Source: Acanthosepion pharaonis (Eukaryota > Mollusca > Cephalopoda > Sepiida > Sepiidae). From it: a stretch of 64,000 nt of DNA. The stretch spans positions 1 to 64,000 of the forward strand of contig CAHIKZ030003503.1 of the NCBI GenBank assembly GCA_903632075.3, written 5' to 3'. A program made the translations under genes and the position numbers. Below the pieces are notes generated by a model. It was not told the origin of the DNA, did no database searches, and was given only the letters and a program-made list of their open reading frames with translations. This document shows, one piece after another, positions 1 to 12,400 of this stretch (the first letter of the stretch is position 1; each line of letters opens with the position of its first letter).

Positions 1-372
1 TAATTTATGCAGATAAATAGAGCTTATTATAATCAGTCAGTAAAAAATCTAATAATGTCAAGAGATGAATAAATTAGTAAATCATTTGTTATGTACTCCA
101 TGGCAAAGATTTGTTTATATATTTTATAGCATTTCTTTAGCAGATGATTATAACACCTTTTTTAAGTCTGCAATCCATCTTTATTCATCAACAAAATTTT
201 ATTGTAAAATTAATTGTACCAAATTATGTGATAAAAATATTTCAAATACTTATTGAAGGTCAAATATTTTCTGCATTATTTATTTCTAGTTTAAAATGAA
301 AGCCTCAAAATATCAGAGTTTAACAAAACAAACACCATTTGTAAATAAGTGAAAATCTGCAAAGAAATAGAC
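1..372. other. Intron-side sequence, no gene seen
   Basis: This lies downstream of the last visible PMS2 exon and should be the start of the next intron. It is AT-rich. I see no terminal exon coding for the PMS2 HGRP motif and no recognisable repeat. Confidence 0.6.
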
Positions 373-477
373 CTTTTTCATTTCTCTTTTATTGAGTGCC
401 GTTCCAATCATCACTGACTTACGACATGCACGAGATGCAAGCATTTGACGAATTCTTGATGGACGACACATTACTCC
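373..477 (-). CDS. PMS2: PMS2 exon: SRACRKSVMIGTAL, last exon in window
   Basis: 105 nt, phase 0 in and out. Acceptor CTGTACAG. It encodes GVMCRPSRIRQMLASRACRK then SVMIGTALNKREMKK. The ACR motif of the endonuclease site is present. The donor AAG|GTCTAT is weak at +3 to +5. Without splicing here the frame reads on for 19 residues to a stop, losing the C-terminal HGRP zinc motif. I found no HGRP-coding exon between bases 1 and 372, so the terminal exon should be outside the window. Confidence 0.93.
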
Positions 478-3400
478 CTGTACAGAAAGGAAATAATTCA
501 ACAAAGATTAGTTATTCTTAATGAAAACTTATAAATGAACATTTATAGATATAAACCCATTTCTTCCTCATTTAGATTTCTTAAAAGTAACTAGTTTAAA
601 GATATAACAGTCAAGTAATTAACACAAGTGATACAAATCTTAATTTTGAATCATTATTTCAAGAACTCAGATGCTAAAATGATTGCTAATTTCTCTATGA
701 AACCTACACATGTTCCTTTCCTTTCAATAACGACACACAATTTGATGTTACAACTTTTTCTACAGCCACTGGGAAATATAGTGATAAAATGAAGAATAAA
801 ATTGAAATCAAAATTCACAAGCATATTCAAAAATTTAATGATTCTTTAAAAATACAATAAACAGGAAAACTTACAGGAGAATCTTGCAGCATAAAAATGA
901 GTTCTTCAATATCTGAAATAAAATTATTACAAGAAACCATTTCAGATATACAAGCAAATAAATTAGTAAGTGTAGAATTAATGAGGTTTTCTTTTCACAT
1001 CAACGCATAATGGGGAACAAATACTGATTTTTTTGCCCATCATTACCAGTCTTTAATCAATAATATATTCAAGATTCAGAATATGATCACAAAATAACTG
1101 ATTAACAAAGCTTCAGACTATCATCTCAGAAATATCCAAAAAAATATTTGTAACCATTCCAAAATCATTTTTTTAACTAGTTATCATTAAATTAGTAGCA
1201 TAATATAAACAACATTAAAACGTTTGGGAAATAAATTAAAAATACTAAAATATTAAAGTTTTAAAAATAAATAAATACAAAAACAAAATAGTTAAATTTT
1301 ATCATAATTTTTATAAAAATCACATTTTTATTTTCATTTAAACATTTTAGTTAAATCATGTTGAATAATTTTACAAGGAAATGTTCTTATTACTTTTCCT
1401 GCTCAGAATAACTTTTATTATGCTTTAAAGTATTAAATATTTATCTGTCACATTGTAATTTTTCTGTTGTTATCATTTGTTAAATTTTTCCTTGTATTTT
1501 CAATTTAGTTTATGATAAGCAAAAAGCATTACACAAAATGTTATTTATTCAATTTTTTATTTTAAAACAAAAATTAACAAAAAAAATAATTTGTTCTTCC
1601 AATCAGATCCTAATGTTTTTCACATTTAGAAATAAATAATAGAAATATTGAAATTTTTCTTTTATCAGATTAAAAAATGTTTAAGTTTTGTATGTGCATG
1701 TGTGGTCCATTTATTGCCATTGTAGACAAGCTAATGGTTGCAAGAAAGAAATACGACAACAGCAGAAATAGATTTACGTGGTTTATTTCAACAGTAACGT
1801 GTGGGTTTGGGACAGCTACCTTGTGGTAAAGTTCATAAGCCGGCTTCGGATCTAGGTCAATCTCTCATAGTAGTTCACACATGTTGACGCTCCCCTGCTG
1901 TCAGCAGCTGAACGTGACAGGTCTCTATCCTGGGCACCTGTGGACTGGCTGTTGAACTTCCGTGTGACCCCTTTTATAGCGTTTTTTTTATGGCTTAACA
2001 GGCTCGAAAACCGAATCGAGTATAATTAGGAGGGAAGCATTTTTATTGGACGAAAAATAGAGCACTTTAAATATTATTTTATTTTTTGACCGGAACATGT
2101 GTCGGGAACATTTGTAAAGAAAGATAATGGTCATTTTGTGACGGGGCTTTGTCCCGTTTATATCCGGTTCTCGCTCTTGAGTATTTGCCTGTAAATCAGC
2201 CGAGATATGTCTTATTTTATTTTATAACAAAAGTAAGAATTTATTTTAAGAAAATTTTATATTTATTTTAAAAATAAAAATAAAATTTTTAATTAAAAAT
2301 TTTGTATTGCCCCCTAAAAACTAACTAGTCATCTGAAATAAATGTCTTATCATCCCCAGGATGACGATGCAAATTTTTGTGCCCTGCTTATCAAATACTA
2401 TGAAAGAGTCATACAGAACCAAAGAAGGTTTTATATTTTCGTTTATTAGATTTTATAACCCTTCTATGTTTTAGATTCTTAACATGTTTTCATGTATCAA
2501 AAGCTCACAAGAATTAAGAATTGGTTATAAAGGGAATTTGGTAAGAAAACTAATAAAGTTTTTGCTCTGGGATAAAAATACCTGTAACAAAAGGAAATCC
2601 CAAACTTATTTTAAATCATCAGAGAACGAAAATTTTGGCTGAGAAAGTTTTTTTTTCAGCCATTTATCTGTATAATAAATGTTAAAAAAATGCTAAAATG
2701 GTTGGTAAAAGTTTGTTCCTGGTTTATAAGTTGACATTATGATGGAGTAAAAAAAACACTAAAGGGAGGTAACAAATAATGCTGACTTAAGTGGCTGCTA
2801 CTATTAAAGAACAAACGAAAGCAAACTTGACCATTGAAAGCATATTAATTTTATGGTTAGTGTTACAAATGTTGAAAAAAATGAAACAATTTTTGTTCAT
2901 AATTATAAAATTAAAAAGAATATACACTACTAGCAACTAGTAAACAATCAAATTTTTTTTTTGTTGTTTTTGGTCATTCCTTATCTGATTTATATTTGAA
3001 AACATGTTATTTCATCTGAAGAACTACTTGAGTGTAAATGACCCTTCTCAAAACTATAGAAAATACCAAAATATTCCTTGTTTGCAGAGATATTTACATC
3101 TTATCTAGAAATGTAACCCATTTACAGTAGCTATCCTGTTTTCCATTTTTTTTTATACAAATTCTTTTGAATAGAGTTTTTGAATAGCCAAGCAGGCAAC
3201 ATATGTTGAAATACATATTTAATACTGAAAAGGTTTAAAAACCATTCTCTGAATAAATAAATACACATAGAATGCTTCCCCTTGTAAAGATTTTTTGTAA
3301 AAAACTTGCTTCTATGCTGGTAGCCATTTGACCACATCAATTGATTTTTTTATTATATGAAGGAGTGTTGAAAAGTTTTTGACCCAACCTACATCCCAAA

Positions 3401-6400
3401 ATGAGACCAACTAGCCAAACATCAGATTTTTTTTTTTTAAATGGCTTCTTAATTACACCAAGAACTTTCAGGTGTGTATATAGGAGTTTATATTTTTTGT
3501 TATATTATGATATTTTAACAGAGATTTTCTCTAGGTTCATTAAAAAACAAAAAAACAGTTTTCAACTATTTATTGATTTTGAAGTTTTAGAAAAAACAAT
3601 GCTATTTTTTTTGTTTTATAAAGCATATCAACACCTCAATGGGTTATTTAATCGGAAGATTTTTATTGCTGGTAATAATTTTGTTTTTTCAAAATGTTTT
3701 TTTTTATAAAATGTTTTTTTCCCCAAATTTATTTTTTACTGACCATTTTTACTATTAAAACTTATTTATCTGTATTATATTCAAGTGTTTTGACACCAGT
3801 TTGGGGGTTAACTATTTATCTGGGACCCTGATCAGATGTATCTACCTGTTCAGATATCAGGGTGAACTTCAAAATTAACAGATCCAATTAAGAGGTGCTT
3901 CCATATCTATCGATTTCTCCTAATCAGAAGCCTTGCTGCCGGATGTAGTTTATCATCATACCCATGACAAACAATGTTTGGGAACTTTTGCACACAGCTA
4001 ATATTAAACAGAAATTTATATTTGTGAGAAGAAAAAAAATTATTTAGGCAGGTGAGTAACACTTATTAGTAGATATAAGCTATTTCAATATACAACATCA
4101 AATGATATTAGTGAAAATCTTACCGTCTTTTCCAAAGTTCCAGTTTTTACTGACAGGTGCCGTCAGTAACTTGACTCTTTGACCAGGGGCAGATAAGTCA
4201 TCAATGATGAAATCAAAACCGTTTTTTTTAAAAATCTCTACATTATCCATAAGTATTATTTCATTGCTTGCTGTCAGCTCAAGATTTAGTGGACTAAAAA
4301 AAATGATTATAAAATATTTAAAATAAAAGACATTTATAAATAAATTATACTATTATTCTGCTTGTTTGCATATATGACAATTAAAATAAATGGCTGGTTA
4401 CTCAACCGCAAGCACACTCCATTTGTTAGATGGCTTAAAATAAAGAGAAAGAATTCAATAACCACAATCCGGTGTTTTGTGGTTTATATTTTAAAAAACT
4501 GTGTTCAGCAGATCTTAGTTAGAGTTTCTGGGAGAGAGCATATGATCCTTCTATCACAGTTTTGATCAAGCTGTTTATCTGTCTATCGAGTCATGATGAT
4601 ATGTGACTTCATGATAACACAACCATCAACAGGTCCCAAACATTTCCATCTATATCCAATTTCACTCTCTCTCTCTTCCATCAACATGTGGTATCAAGAC
4701 GGTATTGTTTATTTTCGTTAAAATTTCTGTATTCATTGAGAATCAGATGCCAAGACCAACATTAGGAAAAAGACATCACCTCCTTGACAAATCAACCATA
4801 GAGGGAGAGAGAGAGAGAGTGATGTTTATTTTCAATATAATCAATAAAAGTGATGGTTCAAACATGAAAGAGAACTTGCATTAAAATGTAATCTTTTCAC
4901 CTGTTCTTGAAGCACAACTTGAGACTATTTAATAAAGGACATTTTGATAAAGGACCAATCATTTCCCAAATGTTATCACAGAATTGTTATTTATTAAACT
5001 ATGTCTAACTGAAGATTGCCTTTTTAATATTATAAATGTTTCATTGTCAAAAAAAAAAAAAGCGCTTGTTTTTACGCTTATGAGGTATTTTTCCCAATTA
5101 AATTTTGAGTAAAATTTTCAATGGTAATAATTCCTTTTGGCCTTGTTAATAATCATTTAGCTATACTTAGAAAATCACTATAATATTATAAATGTTAACA
5201 TTAACAAATTTTCTACATGAAAAAATGCACTTCATTAAATCAAAACTGATTTCAATTAATGATGATATTTCTTCTGAAGAAATTAATTTTCAACCGTTAT
5301 CTTCATTAATCCGTTTAAACTGTCGTTTATTAACCTTTTATCTTCAACCCTGGACTGCCAAAATCATTTTAAATTTTGAATCAATTCTAAAATATTTCAA
5401 ATAAACATGTGGCTAAAAACTGCAGTGTTAAATGAGTGTTTCATTTTAGAACAAATGAAAATGAAGAATTTAAATTGATCCTTCATTTAATTTTTAGTTT
5501 GTTTAAAGTGTGACACTGGGGCTGTGAGGTAATTAAACATTAATTCTAAGCAGAAAAAGGGTTAAGCCCATAATATATAAACTCAAAGATATAAAGATAA
5601 AGAGAATGGAAAGCATTTTCCCTGGTAATGTGAAAGTGAAAAGAAAGAGCCATCTGGGTTTCCTACGAATTGGAATGATGCAGCAAGAGTTTACTTCTCT
5701 TTTTTTTTTTTTTTATCTATCGAAAATCTGGTATGTGGGTAAAGCAAATTGGGAAATGGCTTTATCTTTTTCTTGGGAAATTAGAAAAATACATGTCATT
5801 GGCAAAAAGAGAAGCAAATGAGAATTATATTTTCATTAGTGAAAACGAATTGAGAAATGAAAACAGAAGATGAACCCGCTGTGCAAGTTAGGATTATGAA
5901 AATCAATCCATAATAACAGGCAGGTGATCTGGTTTATGCTTTCAGTAAGATGCCAACCAGCCCATGGATGGAAAATGGTGTATCTCTTTGTTGAGAATTT
6001 AGGTAAACCAATATATTTTCATTGACAAAAACAAATTGGGAGTAATTTAATTTAATTGGGAGTAATCTATTGCTCAGTAGATTAAAATGAGAAGGTGATC
6101 TGGTTTGTGTTTTAGCTGAACAAGGATCCAAGAAAGGAGTCAGAGAATTGAAATTAATAAGGAGAATAAACTACACCCTTTCTCTTACACACTTTAAAAA
6201 TTAGTTTTGTCACAATGACAGTTACACCAATCCTGAGAAGTGGGCAGTGTTAGAATACTGAGCAGGAAGGTGGAAGGGGCAGAATTTTGCCCCGCCTGTG
6301 CAGAGTAGTAGTGGGAGATGTCAAGTGAAGCAGGTTGGCATTAAGGGAGGAGCAATCCCTGTGACTACTCCCAAGGTGGATAATTTGACAAATTTGCAAA

Positions 6401-9400
6401 GTTTATTAAGAAAGCAGAAATAAGGAACAAAGAAAACCTTTAATGGAATTAATGAAAATTAGGGAATCACTGAATCCTCAGAACCCATTATCCCCACACC
6501 AACTGCCACCAGATTTCCTAATTCCTAGACTTTGAACTCAGCTCCTCCAGAAGTTTAGACAAGGCCCAATGTCACTATGGAGATTGATGAGGGAAAAGTT
6601 AATTTTTGTTATACCAAGAGCTATATAGACCAATTGAAGATTAACCCCACAATATATGCATGTATGACAATTAATAAACTTGTCATTCATTATCATCCTG
6701 GGGAGATGGTTTTGGACTCTATCGAGACTGTGAAATGAGAACTGGGCAGCTCCTGCCCAAATATGGCAGCAGTACTCCATTTTAGTCCTGATATGGCCCC
6801 TGTAAAAGTAGAGAATAGCATGAGTCAGGTACTGGAGCAGTACATGGAGCCAACCATTTTCACCAGCATCTTTAGCAATGGATCGTGTGTATGAGTTCCA
6901 TTTGAGGTCTGGGTTGAGTTTAGGTCCCAATAGTCATTTAAGGCATGTGGCCTCCCTGAGGAACATCCATTCATCATGATTGGCAATAGTTCATGGTCCG
7001 ATCGGCGATGATAGAATGTTACTAGTTTGGTTTTCAAGGCATTGAAAGCAACCAGCCAGATGTTAGAGCTAGATCAGAGGATAGATCAGCTGCCAATCTC
7101 TGAACATCTAGAGTTTTGGAGCTGCCTCCATATACCACTGTATCATCAGCATAGATATTTATGAACATAACAAAATTGGTGATGAGGTATGTCTGAACAA
7201 TGCAGACACACACACATGCTGGATTCAACAATTCAGCAACTCTTAGAACAACAACTGCACTTGATGGAATTATTCTCCAAAAGATTTTATACATCCATAT
7301 CAGTGCCTTCAGAAACAAAAATATCCACATCAACAGAGGTGGTGGTGCATTCAATCATGGAGTTCCACTATGACCTCGCTGATAAACAGACTTTCTACAC
7401 ATGGTTTGCATGATTTGAGGATCTTTTCCAGGTGGAATTTAAAGAACAGGCTGATAATTGGAAAGTTAGGCTCCTTTTACGGAAACTCAGACTCTCTGAA
7501 CATGACCACAATGCAAACTACATTTTACCGAAACACACATTCAACAATTTCGACAAAACAGTTAAGATACTACATTAGATATTCAATGAGAAAACTTCTC
7601 TTTTTAATATGCAGTTTAATTGCCTTAATATTACAAAGTGGCATTCAGTCAATTTTGCTATGTATGCTGGCATTGTGAACAAAGAATGTGAAAGATTTAA
7701 AATCAAGTCTATCAACAATGCACACTTTAAGTGTTTAATTTTTTGTATGTGGCATGAGCTCAGCATGTGATGCAGACATCCACACGAGGATTCTATCCAA
7801 AATTGAACAAAATCCTCACATTACTCTGCACCAAGCTGAAGTGGAGTGTCAACAACTGGTGAATCTTAAACACAATTTGACTATGATACAACAGTGGGTA
7901 TCTTCAACAATGGCCACAGTAAACTCTGTTCAAAGACAATGCCACTGGGTTTGACAGACAAGAAAACTTCATCTACTTCCTGAAATTGTGGCAGCTGGCA
8001 TTTTGTTCAGTATTGTCCATTCAAATTACATTACTGTTGGGAATGTAACTGAATGGAACACAAAGAGGAATTATGCACATCACCATGGCACAAACCAACA
8101 CACAACAGCCACATAACAAATACAGTCAGCACACCAACAGTCTGGTAGCAAATTTTCACCCAAACTCTAAGTTGAACCACAAATATGTGGTGGTAGAACT
8201 GAATGGCTGTCCTGTTTGTCTACAGATTGACACAGCCTCAGATATAACATACATATCACAAACACACTATGAAAAATAATAGGCCAGCCCACTCTAACAC
8301 CAACCAGACATGTAGCGCAAAGTGCATCTGGAGATTGCATCTATATGACAGGCGAATTATCATCAACCATCACAGTCAAGGACAAAATGGTGTCTGGAAT
8401 TATATACATTTCAAATTTAGCCACAACCTATTGGGACTTGATTTTATCGAGTCACTGGGACTTCTGGACATTTTACTCAATTCTGTGGGCACCATTACCA
8501 ACCAGACCAAGCAGATAGTCGGTAAATTTCCTGCAGTTTTCAATACCAATGACCTGGGATGCTGCACTCAAGCAGAAGCTACATTCTCATTCAAACCATC
8601 CACTAAACCTGTCTTCTGACTCAAATGACAAATACCATAATGCTGCCTTTCCACTGGTAGACAAGGAATTAAAATGTCTGGAAGAAATGAAAGTCATCAT
8701 ATCCGTAGCATATTCACAGTGGGCATCACCCACTGTCATGGTTAAAAAAAAAGCCAATGAATCAATTCAATTATGTGCTAATTTTTCACCTGGGCTTAAC
8801 GCAGCACTTGAGGACCACCAATACCCATTACTGGTCCCAAATGATCTCTTCACAATTCTCAATGGCAGAACCTGCTTTGCAAAACTAGATCTCACAGAGG
8901 CCTATTTGCAGTTGGAAGTTTTTAAAGCCACCAGAGAACTACTTACTGTTAATGAACATCATGGTTTATTCCAATTTACAAGGCTCCCTTTTGGAGTAAA
9001 AACAGCCCCAGCTATATTCTAGTAGATCATAGATATGATGCTAACAGGGCAGATGGTGCAGCTGCATACATAGATGATATTATAGTTGTTGGTCAGAACG
9101 GGTCAGTAATGTCCTGACACACATTCAAGATTTTAGTTTCTGGAAAAGTGCCAGTTTTACTTACCATCTATAAAATACCTGAATTTTATATTTGACAAAA
9201 ATGGTTGTCATCCAGATCCTGCAAATGCTGCAGCTATTCAACGAATGCCACCTCCAATAGATGTCAGCAGTTTACACTCATTTCTCGGGTTGGTGAAGAT
9301 GAAGAAGGCTAAGAGGGGAATTTCTGCCGGATAAGCTCTAAAACTGTCTCAGTCTGCCTTCATGTAGTGAAAAATTGTTCTATGAAATGGCAAATCAATG

Positions 9401-12400
9401 AGTTCCTTTGGTTTGGCATCAAATTGGATACTGACTAGGGAATGGTCTGACATGCCCATGAGGTGATACTTTTGCAAAATATTTTTCAGGGCAGGATGTG
9501 AGGAAGAGGTCAAGGAGGTTTGCATGATGTCCTGTCACATCAGGAAGGTGGATTCTTCAATGATCTGAGCTACTTCATAAGTGATGGAGATGTATCTGTC
9601 TTCACCAGTTTTGTTCAAGAGTACTAACCACTTTTGTGATAAATAGTGAAGCCACCACAGATATGAAAGTTAGTGGAGGGAAAGTCAGTAAAGATATTAT
9701 CAATACTTTCAGAAATTCGATTGAAAATTAGTGTTCCATTGTAAAAAATCCCTATTTGAGATAGGTGATAACTAAATTAAGGGAGGCAATCGTAACAGTG
9801 AATGTTATTTACTCGAAAACTAGCTTTATCAAAAGCATTAAATCGAAACTTTACTTTAGTGCACTTCACTGAAAAATCGAGTTGGAAAATTACAGGGAGA
9901 TAACTTATATCCGAATGGTATTATTTACAAATTACAGCCATTAATTTGATTGTTGTTAATAAGGAATAATTTTATTCTATAAATTCATCAGTGAGAATAA
10001 TAATAATATTAATATTTTGGCTTTATTCTCAGAAAATTTAAAAACGAGTAAAAAAAAAAAATATTTGTCCTATCCAAAATACATGCATGAATAAATTACT
10101 TATTTAAATTTCTCTTTTTATTTATTTCAGTGAAGTGAACAATTCAACGAAGTGTATATTTGCTTTAACACTCTTGATGAAGCTAGTTTTCAAATAAATG
10201 ACATTGACCTAATTACACCTTGAATGATACTGATTTAGGGTGTTTTATTATTTATTCCTTGAATAATCTGTTGCTTACCACATATGTGTTAAAAAATCAT
10301 GAATCAATAATAAAAATTCTTCAAAAGTAATTTTAAATAATGAAAACCGAGTTCTCAACCGTAAGCTTTGTATATTTTTATATAAGAAACTGAAAAGATA
10401 GCAATAGACAGAATTGTGGGCATAATACAAAAAAGCAAAGTAATAGTCAAAAGGATTTCTTTTGATTTATGATTACAAAATTTGTAAAATGCTGTTTTAG
10501 GTTCTATGTAGGTAACCTCTTAATTAATAAGAGTTGACAATGTTTTGTCTAAAGAAACTAAAAATAAAGATAATATTGTATAAGTCCTTGCAGAATTAGT
10601 ATAATATTAATGTTTAATATTTCTTCCCCAACACTTCTTTTTTTAGTTGACTGTGGTCAGACAGATTCAATTGAAGAAAACAAAAAGAAAAGACTGAATT
10701 GTAAGTAAAAGGGACAGCCCAAGATGTGATTTACACATCAGGGATATCAAAATCAAGCAAGTGTGTGAATTCAACTATCCATGTACAGTAAAAACAAATA
10801 ATGGTTAGGACAACACAAAAATTCAAAGCAAAAAATACTTTTCAGATATTACATAAGGTAAGGAAAAATAACAGTAAGAATGCTGAACTTCAATTTGGCA
10901 GTAAAAGTTGAACCATTTCGTTACATATGAAAAAAATAAAAGACTTGAGATAACCAAAATGGGTTCTACTGACAAATGTTGCATAAACTCTTTTAATGTA
11001 ATGTAAAAGAATTAAAAGGTGAATAATATAAAATAATAAAAAAAATAATACAATGAATTAAGTTTGGTTATTGTTCTTTCTCTTGATTAGAGAATATAAA
11101 AGAAATGTAAATTAAATAATGATTAATAAAAAGGTGAAAATAAAAAAATATAATAGACTAGATTTGTTTATTACAATTGCTTTTAAGAGAAAAGTTTAAA
11201 ATAATTAAAAGAAAATTAGTAAAAAATAACTAATAAATTTGAAGTCTAACATTTGTTTTTTTAATTTCTGAACTACTGGTTATCTTGCCTTAATAAATAA
11301 GGCTCACAAAATGTAAATTTTGTGCAAACATATTTGTACATTTTGTATTCTGTTTGTCTCGTCGATAAATGTAAATTTTGTTCAAGTTTCACATTGGAAT
11401 TTCAAGTCTAGTTTGTACTTTGCACCTCTCATCCCACTCTCCCCTATATAAAATCCTTTAAGTTGAGGATCTCATGAACAGTGGCATATGACAAATGAAA
11501 AGATTTTATGGGGAATAGGAGCTATAAAGAAACTGTTGTTACGAATCAGAAAGAAACATCTGTATGTTTTGGGACATATCAATTTGAATAGAAAGCTTGG
11601 AGAATTTTATATTTTTATATTATATTATATTCACAAGCTACATTGAAGGCAAACAAAGAGATTCTTGAAATTTATTTTATGATGTATTTCATTTTTGGCC
11701 AATCGGTAAAGGGAGAGAATTCATGAAAAAAATCTTACCAAATGAGTTTTTGCCCTTGCATAACAGTATGTCTTCGTAACGTTTCAAAATTATATTTTTC
11801 ATCTGTAGCATGTTGATCAATAATAAATAGGTCATCGTTTAATCGAGCAATAATAAAACCAAGATTGAACTGAAACGAAAAAAAAGGAATAAATCAGAAA
11901 ATCAATTAAATATTGATATTTTTTTTTTTTATTATGCGTCATACTGTTATTGTGTCCCATGTAATCAATTAAGATACACTAGTGCTACTATAATAAATTT
12001 AAGCTGCTTGAGCATGCATCATCTCGATTTCAGAGAAAAAACAGACGCCGTGTTGGACTCTTGCTTAATTTTAAATTTGGAAAATACTTTGGGCACATTT
12101 TTATTTGTGGTAAAACAGCTGCATTTGTTTTTCATCTAAAAACCAATAAAAGAGTGTCGGAGTTACCTCCTCCTTCTGTCTTTGAACCAGCAGAGGAACA
12201 GGTCATTTTCGACCTTGACCTCTCATTCATGCTCCTTACACACTGTTAACACGTCGGAGGGACTAGCAAATCCCCTTTTTAGTTAGGCTATATTACAAAC
12301 CTAGTTGTAATATACATCTAGTCATTTTTAGACCTTAGTTCTCTTTAGCTAACCTCGTAGCATTTTATTATAGAGACTTTTCGGTTAGCTTAGCCAATTT

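Noticed and set aside
8073..9022. An intact viral or retroviral gene
   Set aside because: Protease and RT motifs belong to a Ty3/gypsy relic with stops and frame changes. No envelope gene or LTR pair was seen.
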